This document shows positions 14,853 through 23,418 of a stretch of 35,236 nt of DNA, piece by piece. The stretch covers positions 1 to 35,236 of the forward strand of contig JAFXJR010000022.1 in assembly GCA_017532145.1 (NCBI GenBank), given 5' to 3'. How positions within the stretch are numbered: position 1 is the stretch's first letter; every line of letters begins with the position of its first letter. Under the pieces are notes generated by a model. That model saw nothing but the letters and a program-made list of their open reading frames with translations. It had not been told where the DNA came from and searched no databases. The DNA comes from Lachnospiraceae bacterium (GTDB lineage Bacteria; Bacillota; Clostridia; Lachnospirales; Lachnospiraceae). The position numbers were made by a program, and so were the translations under genes.

Positions 14853-16076
14853 ATGGATAAAAAATGTATTGTTTTAAAAAAAGTTTTGAAAAAACAGACT
14901 AAGATTCTTACGCTGTTTTTTCATGGCAAACAGCTGGTAAAAGCTTCAGTAGAAGAAGAAACGGGTCGTCTCTTAGGAAGAATCTATCTTGCGAAGGTAA
15001 AGGATATAGTAAAAAATATTCAGGCTGCCTTTGTAGAAATCCAGCCGGGAGTCCGTTGCTTTCTCAGCCTTCAGGATATCTATGCTCCTTTTTTGCTCAA
15101 CCGAACCTATGATGGCCGTCTGCTGGTAGGAGACGAGCTGTTGGTACAGGTTAAGAAAGAAGCAATGGGAACCAAGCCTCCCTCGGTCACCTGTCAGCTT
15201 GCACTGGATGGAAAATATGGTGTGCTGTCCCTGGGAAAGCCTGGTATAGCCTATTCTTCCAGGTTGTCAGCCAAGGTCAAGACCAGAATAGGCACAGGAT
15301 TAGCAAATTATCCCCTGCAACAGCTGCAATCCTATGGCATAGTGATTCGTACTAATGCCAAGGAACTGGCAGAAGATATAACTCCTCTATGGGAGGAGCT
15401 TTGTGAGTTGGCACAAAGAATGGAGGAGCTGCAAAAGGCAGCTTCCTTCCGTACCTGCTTTTCTCTTCTCCATGAAAAGCTCCCTACCTATCTTACTGCT
15501 CTTCGTGATTTACAGGCAGAGGACTATAGTGAAATCATCACAGACAATTTGGATATCTTCCGAAAAATAGAAGATTTTTCTCAGAAACATCCCCAATTTG
15601 GTCTGCCCGCCCTTCGCCTTTATGAAGATAGCCTGTTGCCATTAGAGCAACTCTATGGAATCAGACATCGCCTGCAGGAAGCACTGAATCGGCAAGTATG
15701 GTTAAAATCCGGTGGATATCTGATGATAGAGCCAACAGAGGCACTAACAGTAATCGATGTAAATAGTGGAAAAATAGGAACCAAGAAGAAGCCTCAGGAA
15801 ACTTATGTTAAAGTGAATCATGAGGCTGCTGAAGAAATTGCCCGACAGCTTACGCTTCGGAATCTTTCTGGAATTATTATTATAGATTTTATCAGTATGG
15901 AACAGGAGGAAGAACGCCGGAAGCTATTGGCGTATTTTGGAGATTTATTAAAAAAAGACAGGATAAGAACGCAGTTAGTGGGAATGACTACCTTAGGATT
16001 GGTGGAAGTAACCCGGATGAAAATCAGCAGTCCTTTATGGGAACAGCTGGAGGGCTGGAATGCAGATATATCCTGA
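14853..16076 (+). CDS. rng: Short ribonuclease E/G family protein
   Basis: A 407-residue endoribonuclease of the RNase E/G family, which processes rRNA and mRNA from 5'-monophosphorylated ends. The S1 RNA-binding part is GRIYLAKVKDIVKNIQAAFV and FLSLQD at about 50-85. The DNase I-like catalytic part has Asp302 (LTVIDVNSGK) and Asp345 (IIIIDFISM), equivalent to the two metal-binding Asp of E. coli RNase E. The protein stops shortly after EVTRMKISSPLWEQ. The Cys pair of the zinc-link motif (CP.C.G) that holds the E. coli dimer together is missing, as is the small C-terminal domain. The start is at 14853, coupled to the stop of the upstream gene; a longer frame from 14733 runs inside that gene. 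Confidence 0.9.
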   Translation: MDKKCIVLKKVLKKQTKILTLFFHGKQLVKASVEEETGRLLGRIYLAKVKDIVKNIQAAFVEIQPGVRCFLSLQDIYAPFLLNRTYDGRLLVGDELLVQVKKEAMGTKPPSVTCQLALDGKYGVLSLGKPGIAYSSRLSAKVKTRIGTGLANYPLQQLQSYGIVIRTNAKELAEDITPLWEELCELAQRMEELQKAASFRTCFSLLHEKLPTYLTALRDLQAEDYSEIITDNLDIFRKIEDFSQKHPQFGLPALRLYEDSLLPLEQLYGIRHRLQEALNRQVWLKSGGYLMIEPTEALTVIDVNSGKIGTKKKPQETYVKVNHEAAEEIARQLTLRNLSGIIIIDFISMEQEEERRKLLAYFGDLLKKDRIRTQLVGMTTLGLVEVTRMKISSPLWEQLEGWNADIS

Positions 16077-16139
16077 ATAAACAGCAGTAGAATACAGGTG
16101 GGCAGGAAATACACAGACATAGAAAACAGAAAGGATAAA

Positions 16140-16703
16140 ATGATGCAATTAATAAAACTGGAAAAAGTAAAGGATGGAAAATACCTGAAAAACTATGAGC
16201 TTACCTATTTGAATAAAGCAGGGAAGGAAAAAAAGTATGAAATTGTCAGCCGAAGGGAACTCAATAGTGTAGAGGATATCGGCAAAAAGGCCAGTGGATT
16301 GTCTATTGCTGCTTTGAATGGAGACAGATTATTATTGCTGCGGGAATTTCGCATGGGAATCAATAAAAGCATCTACAATCTCTGTGCAGGGATGATGGAT
16401 GAGGAGGAAACCATTGAAGAATGTGCAGCCAGAGAATTATATGAGGAGACAGGCTTGAAGGTTAAGAAGATTATCGATATTCTGCCAGCTTCCTACGCTG
16501 CTGTGGCTATCTCTGATACGATGACTCATATTGTTTTTGCCCAGGTAGAGGGAAGCTTCCAAGATAACACCTCAGAAAATGAAAAGATTGAAGCGGGATT
16601 CTATACTCGGGAAGAAGTGGCAGATTTACTGGCTAACGCTCAGTTTAGCTCTCGGGCTCAGATGGTTGCCTATTTTTTTGCAAAAGGACTGTTTTTTGCT
16701 TGA
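16140..16703 (+). CDS. Nudix hydrolase, ADP-ribose pyrophosphatase type
   Basis: A 187-residue Nudix enzyme. The Nudix box GMMDEEETIEECAARELYEE plus TGL fits the G-x5-E-x7-RE-x2-EE-x-G pattern. Upstream strands (YEIVSRRELNSV, LLLLREFRMGINKSIYNL) resemble ADP-ribose or sugar-nucleotide pyrophosphatases, so the likely product is AMP plus a sugar phosphate; the exact substrate is inferred. The start is taken at 16140, where AAAGG lies 6 bases upstream; a second ATG follows immediately at 16143. The frame continues upstream to 16098 without a ribosome site. The stop codon overlaps the -35 box of the L21 promoter. It separates the RNase gene from rplU, which are often adjacent in related genomes. 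Confidence 0.88.
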   Translation: MMQLIKLEKVKDGKYLKNYELTYLNKAGKEKKYEIVSRRELNSVEDIGKKASGLSIAALNGDRLLLLREFRMGINKSIYNLCAGMMDEEETIEECAARELYEETGLKVKKIIDILPASYAAVAISDTMTHIVFAQVEGSFQDNTSENEKIEAGFYTREEVADLLANAQFSSRAQMVAYFFAKGLFFA

Positions 16704-16728
16704 CATGATAAAAAACAGATGATAAACT
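16700..16728 (+). promoter_or_regulatory. Promoter of the rplU-prp-rpmA operon
   Basis: A perfect TTGACA at 16700-16705, a 17-base spacer and TAAACT at 16723-16728. The -35 box contains the TGA stop of the Nudix gene, so the two units meet with no spare bases. Confidence 0.7.
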
Positions 16729-16730
16729 AA

Positions 16731-16830
16731 CGGAGTATGCCGCATAGATAGGCTGAAGTGCATTCTATATTCAGGATGCCGCCGACCCTAGCGAGTAAAG
16801 CAGTCATAGACTGTATCATCAGGAGGTGCA
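16731..16830 (+). ncRNA. Ribosomal protein L21 leader RNA
   Basis: The 100-base leader between the promoter and rplU contains GGAGTATGCCGCA, a hairpin GCATTC/GGATGC (with one T-G pair) around 16760-16779, and GCCGCCGACCCTAGCGAG just ahead of a TATCATCAGGAGG start region. Position and pattern fit the Firmicutes L21 leader, which is thought to mediate autoregulation by L21. I could not run a covariance search, so the class is assigned from memory of its shape. Confidence 0.65.
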
Positions 16831-16832
16831 AG

Positions 16833-17138
16833 ATGTACGCAATTATTGCCACAGGTGGAAAGCAGTATAAGGTTTCCGAAGGTGACATTATCCAGGTAGA
16901 AAAGCTGGATGCAGAACCAGGCAGCACAGTTACCTTTGATCAGGTAGTTGCCATTAGTGATAATGGATTGAAAGTTGCTGGTGATGTAGCTAATTCTACT
17001 GTATCTGCTACTGTTATGGAGCAGGGAAAAGGAAAGAAGGTCATCGTTTACAAGTATAAGAGGAAGACCGGCTACCACAAAAAGAATGGTCATAGGCAAG
17101 CATACACACAGGTGAAGATTGACAAAATCAATGCATAG
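16833..17138 (+). CDS. rplU: Large ribosomal subunit protein bL21
   Basis: The 101-residue bL21 of the 50S subunit, which binds 23S rRNA near L20. The sequence is canonical: [18 protein letters not shown] at the start, [19 protein letters not shown] in the middle, and [20 protein letters not shown] with YTQVKIDKI at the C-terminus. AGGAGG at 16821-16826 lies 6 bases before the ATG at 16833. The frame runs further upstream to 16758, but that part is the L21 leader RNA. The first gene of a tight operon with prp (3 bases on) and rpmA. Confidence 0.97.
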   Translation: MYAIIATGGKQYKVSEGDIIQVEKLDAEPGSTVTFDQVVAISDNGLKVAGDVANSTVSATVMEQGKGKKVIVYKYKRKTGYHKKNGHRQAYTQVKIDKINA

Positions 17139-17141
17139 ATT

Positions 17142-17471
17142 ATGACTAAGGTTATTATTGACAAGACGGCAGATGGAGAATATAAGGGATTCAGTCTTTC
17201 TGGACATGCCGGTTTTGCCTCTAAAGGAAAGGATATTGTATGTGCTGCAATATCCATGCTGGTTATCAATACCATCAACTCCATGGAAGAACTGAGTAAA
17301 GAGAAGATGGAGACGATAGCCAATGAAAAGGCAGGTCGTATTACATGTCGTTTTAAGGAACAGCTTTCAGAAGGCGGAAGTCTTCTGATGGATTCCATGA
17401 TGCTCGGTCTGACCTATGTTGAACAACAGTATGGGAAAAAATATTTATCAGTTGAATTTAAGGAGGTGTAG
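17142..17471 (+). CDS. prp: Ribosomal-processing cysteine protease Prp
   Basis: A 109-residue protease (YsxB family) that trims the N-terminal extension of L27 in Firmicutes and related phyla. The catalytic pair is visible: His22 in LSGHAGFA and Cys34 in GKDIVCAAIS, at exactly the positions known for the Staphylococcus aureus enzyme. The C-terminal half (LLMDSMMLGLTYVEQQY) forms the dimer-side helices. It lies between rplU and rpmA, 3 bases from each, so it is made together with its substrate. The neighbouring L27 carries the matching cleavage site, which confirms the pairing. Confidence 0.96.
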   Translation: MTKVIIDKTADGEYKGFSLSGHAGFASKGKDIVCAAISMLVINTINSMEELSKEKMETIANEKAGRITCRFKEQLSEGGSLLMDSMMLGLTYVEQQYGKKYLSVEFKEV

Positions 17472-17474
17472 GCC

Positions 17475-17759
17475 ATGTTGAATATGAACCTTCAGTTTTT
17501 TGCTCATAAAAAGGGTGTAGGTTCCACCAAGAATGGTAGAGATTCTGAATCTAAGAGACTTGGTGCGAAGAGAGCTGACGGACAGTTCGTGAAAGCAGGA
17601 AATATTCTGTACAGACAGCGTGGAACAAAGATTCATCCCGGTCTTAATGTAGGAAGAGGCGGAGATGATACTTTATTCGCATTAGTAGATGGTGTACTTA
17701 GATTCGAAAGAAAGGGAAGAGATAAAAAACAAGCTTCCGTATATCCTGTAGAGAAATAG
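17475..17759 (+). CDS. rpmA: Large ribosomal subunit protein bL27, with Prp-cleaved extension
   Basis: The 94-residue bL27 of the 50S subunit, whose N-terminus reaches the peptidyl-transferase centre. It starts [20 protein letters not shown]. The first nine residues, ending LQFF, are the extension removed by Prp in Firmicutes, leaving AHKKG as the mature N-terminus. The rest is canonical: [31 protein letters not shown], and [18 protein letters not shown]. The AAGGAGGTG ribosome site lies inside the end of prp. A strong terminator follows. Confidence 0.97.
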   Translation: MLNMNLQFFAHKKGVGSTKNGRDSESKRLGAKRADGQFVKAGNILYRQRGTKIHPGLNVGRGGDDTLFALVDGVLRFERKGRDKKQASVYPVEK

Positions 17760-17771
17760 TACGAACGAATC

Positions 17772-17808
17772 GGGCTTCAAACATACCCAATGTTTGAAGC
17801 CCTTTTTG
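17772..17808 (+). terminator. Intrinsic terminator after rpmA
   Basis: GGGCTTCAAACAT at 17772-17784 is perfectly complementary to ATGTTTGAAGCCC at 17790-17802, with a 5-base loop and then five T. No new promoter is obvious in the 40 bases before obgE, so some read-through probably serves obgE and the genes behind it. Confidence 0.93.
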
Positions 17809-17809
17809 A

Positions 17810-19135
<1,326 letters not shown>

Positions 19136-19162
19136 TTATTTATCAGAATGGAGCATGGAGCG

Positions 19163-19456
19163 ATGACAAGTAAGCAAAGAAGTTATTTAAAGAGTCTTGC
19201 AAACAACCTTGATCCAATTATACAAATTGGAAAATCCAGCCTGACACCGGAGGTTACTCAGGCAGTTTCTGAGGCTTTCAATACCCGTGAGCTGATTAAG
19301 CTTGCTGTATTAAAAAATTGTGCAGATGACCCCAGAGCTATCGCTGAGATGCTGGCAGAAAGGACGCACTCTCAGGTAGTACAGGTAATTGGAAAAAAAA
19401 TCATTCTCTACAAAGAAAGTAAGGAGCATAAGAAAATCGTTCTTCCTGTCACATAA
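19163..19456 (+). CDS. yhbY: CRM-domain RNA-binding protein YhbY
   Basis: A 97-residue CRM-domain protein that binds pre-50S ribosomal RNA; it is YhbY in E. coli and YqeI in Bacillus. It shows MTSKQRSYLKSLANNLDPII, the QIGKSSLTPEVTQAVSEA helix, ELIKLAVLKNC and VQVIGKKIILYKESKE, all typical. I place the start at 19163 because family members begin M-x-KQR and because GGAG at 19150-19153 is 9 bases upstream. An in-frame ATG at 19148 would add MEHGA but has no ribosome site. Confidence 0.93.
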   Translation: MTSKQRSYLKSLANNLDPIIQIGKSSLTPEVTQAVSEAFNTRELIKLAVLKNCADDPRAIAEMLAERTHSQVVQVIGKKIILYKESKEHKKIVLPVT

Positions 19457-19488
19457 AGCACTCACTATTCCCTGAAAGGAGTACAGCA

Positions 19489-20133
19489 ATGGAGCAAAAA
19501 AGAATTGGTATTATGGGAGGAACCTTCAATCCCATACATTTTGGACATCTTCTGCTGGCAGAGCAGGCCAGAGATAGCTTTGGCTTAGACCAGATTCTTT
19601 TTATTCCCAGTGGTCATCCTTATATGAAGGAACAGCAGATGGTAACTGACCGATATTTACGACTGGAAATGACCAGACTGGCTATCTGTGAAAATCCTTT
19701 TTTCCAGCTGTCTGATATGGAGGTAAAACGACAGGGACCTAGCTATACCTTTCAGACCTTAGCTGATTTAAAAGAACAAAGTCCGGAAACTGATTTTTAT
19801 TTTATTGCTGGAGCAGACAGTATTTTTGACATGGAAAAATGGAAACAACCAGCAGCTATTTTCAGAGATTGTACTGTCTTGGCGGCTGTCCGTGACCAGG
19901 CCGTTCACCCCAGTCTGGAGAAAGAAATTCTCCGCCTTCAACAGCAGTATAAGGCAAGAATTGAAACGATACCGATGAAAGAAGTTGGTATATCCTCCAC
20001 TGACATTCGCAACAGACTCAAGGAAGGCAGGTCGATTCGGTATATGGTTCCGGATCAGGTCATAGCTTATATAGAAAAAAATCATTTATATAGGGAAAAC
20101 GAATCAGGAAAGGAGTCGTCACGGGATGCATAA
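19489..20133 (+). CDS. nadD: Nicotinate-nucleotide adenylyltransferase
   Basis: Forms nicotinic acid adenine dinucleotide from nicotinate mononucleotide and ATP in NAD synthesis. The 214 residues carry the nucleotidyltransferase motif GGTFNPIHFGHLLLAEQ at 10-26 and the second ATP motif ISSTDIRNRLKEG near the C-terminus. FIAGADSIFDMEKWK lies between. AAAGGAG lies upstream of the ATG. The last 8 bases overlap the start of yqeK, so the two genes are translationally coupled. This pairing is standard in Firmicutes. Confidence 0.96.
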   Translation: MEQKRIGIMGGTFNPIHFGHLLLAEQARDSFGLDQILFIPSGHPYMKEQQMVTDRYLRLEMTRLAICENPFFQLSDMEVKRQGPSYTFQTLADLKEQSPETDFYFIAGADSIFDMEKWKQPAAIFRDCTVLAAVRDQAVHPSLEKEILRLQQQYKARIETIPMKEVGISSTDIRNRLKEGRSIRYMVPDQVIAYIEKNHLYRENESGKESSRDA

Positions 20134-20734
20134 ATCATCCAATCTAAGAAAAATCCGTAAATCCATGGAAAAAACACTGGATCCTAAGCGTTTTGAACAT
20201 ACTTTGGGGGTAGCCTATACTGCCGCTGCCCTGGCCATGCGCTATGGAGAGGATATGATAAAGGCAGAAACGGCAGGAATGCTGCATGATTGTGCCAAGT
20301 GCATGAGTAACGAAAAAAAAATTGCCATCTGCGAAAAGCACAATATCAATATTAATGATATTGAACATCAAAATCCGTTTTTGCTGCATGCTAAGGTAGG
20401 CAGCTACCTTGCCATGCAAAAATATGATGTACATGACAGTGATATTATTAATGCTATTTTGAATCATACCACAGGCAGACCTAATATGTCTATGCTGGAA
20501 AAAATTATATTTATTGCTGACTATATTGAACCAGGAAGGAAGCAGGCGCCCAATCTGAGTGAAATCCGCAGGCTGGCCTTTGAAGATTTGGATGAGGCAT
20601 TATTCAGGATTTTAGGTGATACCTTGGTCTATCTGGATTCTGTGGAAGGAGACATAGATCCCATGACCCAGAAGACCTACGACTTTTATAAGGAGTATAT
20701 AGAAAACAAAAGGAGGGAAAAAACGGATGAATAG
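20126..20734 (+). CDS. yqeK: YqeK-type HD phosphatase (Ap4A hydrolase)
   Basis: A 202-residue HD-domain enzyme of the YqeK family, whose members cut diadenosine tetraphosphate symmetrically into two ADP. The metal motif is MLHDCAKCMS, preceded by RFEHTLGVAYTAAALA and followed by HAKVGSYLA, AILNHTTGRPNMS and IIFIADYIEPGR. Together these fit YqeK. It overlaps nadD by 8 bases and rsfS by 8 bases, so the three genes are tightly coupled. GGAG at about 20110-20113 serves its ATG. Confidence 0.93.
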   Translation: MHKSSNLRKIRKSMEKTLDPKRFEHTLGVAYTAAALAMRYGEDMIKAETAGMLHDCAKCMSNEKKIAICEKHNININDIEHQNPFLLHAKVGSYLAMQKYDVHDSDIINAILNHTTGRPNMSMLEKIIFIADYIEPGRKQAPNLSEIRRLAFEDLDEALFRILGDTLVYLDSVEGDIDPMTQKTYDFYKEYIENKRREKTDE

Positions 20735-21089
20735 TATGGATAAAAGCAGAGAAATGACCAGACTGGCTATTCAGGCTTTAGAGGATAAAAAGGCCGAAGA
20801 TATTCAGATTATTGATATTAGTCAGGTTTCTATTCTGGCAGACTATTTCATTATTGCCAGTGGGACTAATCGCAGCCAGATTCAGGCGATGACAGACCAT
20901 GTCTCAGAGGCATTAGGAAGGTCGGGAGACATTCCCAAGCAGGTAGAAGGATATGATACTGCCAACTGGATTCTTATGGATTTTGGAGATATTATCGTCC
21001 ATATTTTTGATAAAGAAAACCGACTGTTTTACAATCTGGAACGTATCTGGCAGGATGGTAAACGGATGGAACCCTCAGAGTTTCAGTGA
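20727..21089 (+). CDS. rsfS: Ribosomal silencing factor RsfS
   Basis: A 120-residue RsfS (DUF143, Iojap-like) protein that binds L14 on the 50S subunit and blocks subunit joining when nutrients are scarce. It shows DIQIIDISQVSILADYFIIA, SGTNRSQIQAMTDHV and GYDTANWILMDFGDIIVHIF, all canonical. AGGAGG lies 9-10 bases before the ATG at 20727; a second in-frame ATG follows at 20736. It is the last gene of the obgE cluster. The livK promoter begins 26 bases after its stop. Confidence 0.95.
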   Translation: MNSMDKSREMTRLAIQALEDKKAEDIQIIDISQVSILADYFIIASGTNRSQIQAMTDHVSEALGRSGDIPKQVEGYDTANWILMDFGDIIVHIFDKENRLFYNLERIWQDGKRMEPSEFQ

Positions 21090-21114
21090 TAAAAAAGGCA
21101 TCAGAAAAATACTG

Positions 21115-21143
21115 TTGACAAATAAATTTCCTGAGAGTAAGAT
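21115..21143 (+). promoter_or_regulatory. Promoter of livK
   Basis: A perfect TTGACA at 21115-21120, a 17-base spacer and TAAGAT at 21138-21143. It lies 51 bases upstream of the livK start, with AAAAGGAGG in between. Confidence 0.7.
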
Positions 21144-21170
21144 AATTCAGAAAAAAGGAGGAAAGAAATC

Positions 21171-22343
21171 ATGAAAAAATACAAAAAGCTAATCAGCTTC
21201 GCTTTAGCATCTTCCCTGGCTGTTTCTTTATTGGCAGGCTGTGGAAAGGCTGCTGATGGCGGAAGTACAAGTAGTGGAGGAGATGTGTTTAAAATCGGAG
21301 GAATTGGTCCGATTACCGGTGACAATGCAGAATATGGAATGGCGGTACAAAATGCAGCTCAGCTGGCAGTAGATGAAATCAATGCCCAGGGTGGTATCAA
21401 TGGATACCAGATAGAGTTTAAATTTGAGGATGATGAAACGGATGCTGAAAAGGCAGTCAATGCCTATAATACCTTAAAGGACTGGGGGATGCAGATGCTG
21501 GCCGGAACCGTTACCAGCGGATGTTGTGTGGCAGTTGCTGAAAAGACAGTGGCAGATAATATGTTCCAGATTACTCCTTCCGGCTCCTCTGTAGACTGTG
21601 TAAAGCATGACAACGCTTTTCGTGTCTGCTTCTCGGACCCTAATCAGGGAATGGCTTCTGCTCAGTATATTGGAGAAAATGGTCTTGCTTCTAAAGTGGC
21701 AGTGATTTATAATAGCTCTGATATTTATTCTTCTGGTATTTATGAAACGTTTGCAGCAGAGGCAAACAATCAGCCTTTTACCATTGTATCAGCTGAAGCC
21801 TTTACCGCAGACAGTAAGACCGATTTCTCCGTACAGCTTCAAAAAGCCAAGGATGCAGGTGCAGAGCTGATTTTCCTGCCTATCTATTATTCAGAGGCTG
21901 CTTTAATTTTGTCCCAGTCTGCTACTTTAAATTATGCACCTTCCTTTTTTGGCTGTGACGGTTTAGATGGTTTGCTGGGAGTAGAAAATTTTGATACCTC
22001 TCTGGCAGAGGGAGTGATGCTTTTAACTCCTTTTGCGGCAGATGCACAGGATGAGCTGACTCAGAACTTTGTTAAGGCCTATAAGGAAAAGTTCGGAAAT
22101 ACCCCTAATCAGTTTGCAGCAGATGCCTATGATGCTATCTATGCAATTAAAATGGCCGCAGAGGATGCAAAGCTGACACCGGATATGGATGTTTCTCAAA
22201 TGTGTGAAGCAATGAAGGCTTCTATTGTAAAAATCACGTTGAATGGACTGACAGGTACAGGAATGACCTGGGAACCTTCAGGAGAGCCAAATAAGGAGCC
22301 AAAAGCAGTAAAGATTGTATCTGGTGCTTATACATCCATGTAA
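21171..22343 (+). CDS. livK: Branched-chain amino acid ABC substrate-binding lipoprotein
   Basis: A 390-residue Leu/Ile/Val-binding lipoprotein. The signal peptide ends in the lipobox LLAGC, with Cys24 as the acylation site, followed by a Gly/Ser linker. The type I periplasmic-binding fold starts FKIGGIGPITGDNAEYGMA. It contains INAQGGINGYQIEFKFEDDE, TSGCCVAVAEKT and QLQKAKDAGAELIFLPIYYSE. The residues SGSSVDC line the amino acid pocket of this group. It delivers ligand to LivHMGF, encoded 183 bases downstream. Terminator and promoter signals lie between them, so this gene can be expressed at a different level. Confidence 0.93.
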   Translation: MKKYKKLISFALASSLAVSLLAGCGKAADGGSTSSGGDVFKIGGIGPITGDNAEYGMAVQNAAQLAVDEINAQGGINGYQIEFKFEDDETDAEKAVNAYNTLKDWGMQMLAGTVTSGCCVAVAEKTVADNMFQITPSGSSVDCVKHDNAFRVCFSDPNQGMASAQYIGENGLASKVAVIYNSSDIYSSGIYETFAAEANNQPFTIVSAEAFTADSKTDFSVQLQKAKDAGAELIFLPIYYSEAALILSQSATLNYAPSFFGCDGLDGLLGVENFDTSLAEGVMLLTPFAADAQDELTQNFVKAYKEKFGNTPNQFAADAYDAIYAIKMAAEDAKLTPDMDVSQMCEAMKASIVKITLNGLTGTGMTWEPSGEPNKEPKAVKIVSGAYTSM

Positions 22344-22368
22344 TCACAGATAATATATTGAACATAGG

Positions 22369-22420
22369 AAAGTCCCCTGCTGTTTAGCATTTTATATGCT
22401 TAAGGCAGGAGACTTTTTTA
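22369..22420 (+). terminator. Terminator between livK and livH
   Basis: AAAGTCCCCTGC at 22369-22380 pairs with GCAGGAGACTTT at 22405-22416 (11 of 12 positions). Inside is an AGCAT/ATGCT stem. A T-rich tail follows. Confidence 0.82.
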
Positions 22421-22457
22421 GTTTTCTCAGTTTATATATTGAAATACTTATTCTTTC

Positions 22458-22486
22458 TTGATTCCCTGTAAAATTAATGCTATAAT
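22458..22486 (+). promoter_or_regulatory. Promoter of livHMGF
   Basis: TTGATT at 22458-22463, a 17-base spacer and TATAAT at 22481-22486, with a TGC extended -10 just ahead. The predicted start near 22493 leaves a leader of about 33 bases before livH. Confidence 0.8.
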
Positions 22487-22525
22487 TAAGTCTCATAGTG
22501 TACAATTTGACGAAGAGGTGTTTTT

Positions 22526-23410
22526 ATGAGCTTTATTTCTTATCTGATCAATGGTATCAGTCTGGGCAGTATCTATGCTATTATTGCTTTAGGCTATACC
22601 ATGGTATATGGAATTGCAAAAATGCTGAATTTTGCACATGGAGACGTTATCATGGTAGGTGCCTATGTGGTCTTTACTACGGTAAGCACTTTGGGATTAC
22701 CGCCTGCTCTGGGTATTGTGCTGGCTACTGTGGCCTGTACCCTGCTGGGTATCACCATTGAGAGAGTAGCTTATAAGCCATTGCGCAATGCAGTGTCTCC
22801 CCTGGCCGTATTAATTACTGCCATTGGTGTGAGCTATTTTCTCCAAAATGTAGCTCTGTTGGTGTTTGGAGCAGGAACCAAATCCTTTACCTCTGTAGTA
22901 CCTTTGGAGGCCCTGGAACTGGCAGGAGGAGAGCTTGTTATCTCGGGAGTTACCATTGTAACAATTATTACCGGTATAATTATTATGGTATGCCTCACTC
23001 TGTTTGTAAATAAGTCCAAAGCTGGTCAGGCTATGCTGGCTGTATCTGAGGACAAGGGGGCAGCACAGTTGATGGGAATTAATGTAAATGGAACCATTGC
23101 TCTTACTTTTGCGATTGGCTCTGCACTGGCGGCAGTAGCTGGTCTGCTTTTATGCTCTGCCTACCCTTCTTTGACTCCTTATACTGGAGCAATGCCCGGT
23201 ATTAAAGCCTTTGTAGCGGCAGTTTTTGGTGGTATTGGCTCCATACCGGGAGCAATGATAGGTGGTATTCTTCTGGGAATTATAGAAATATTGGGTAAGG
23301 CCTATATTTCCTCCCAGATGGCAGATGCCATTGTATTTGCAGTCCTGATTGTGGTTCTTCTGGTAAAGCCCACAGGTATTTTAGGAAAAAATATACAGGA
23401 GAAAGTGTAG
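22526..23410 (+). CDS. livH: Branched-chain amino acid ABC permease LivH
   Basis: A 294-residue inner-membrane permease with about eight hydrophobic segments. It starts with LINGISLGSIYAIIALGYTM, the usual LivH beginning, and contains the FAHGDVIMVGAYV segment and the EAA-like loop SEDKGAAQLMGINV that meets the ATPases. GIKAFVAAVFGGIGSIPGA near residue 240 is the family's second signature. It forms the heterodimeric pore with LivM, whose start lies 8 bases after the livH stop. The GAAGAGGTG ribosome site lies before the ATG. Confidence 0.95.
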   Translation: MSFISYLINGISLGSIYAIIALGYTMVYGIAKMLNFAHGDVIMVGAYVVFTTVSTLGLPPALGIVLATVACTLLGITIERVAYKPLRNAVSPLAVLITAIGVSYFLQNVALLVFGAGTKSFTSVVPLEALELAGGELVISGVTIVTIITGIIIMVCLTLFVNKSKAGQAMLAVSEDKGAAQLMGINVNGTIALTFAIGSALAAVAGLLLCSAYPSLTPYTGAMPGIKAFVAAVFGGIGSIPGAMIGGILLGIIEILGKAYISSQMADAIVFAVLIVVLLVKPTGILGKNIQEKV

Positions 23411-23418
23411 GAGCATCT

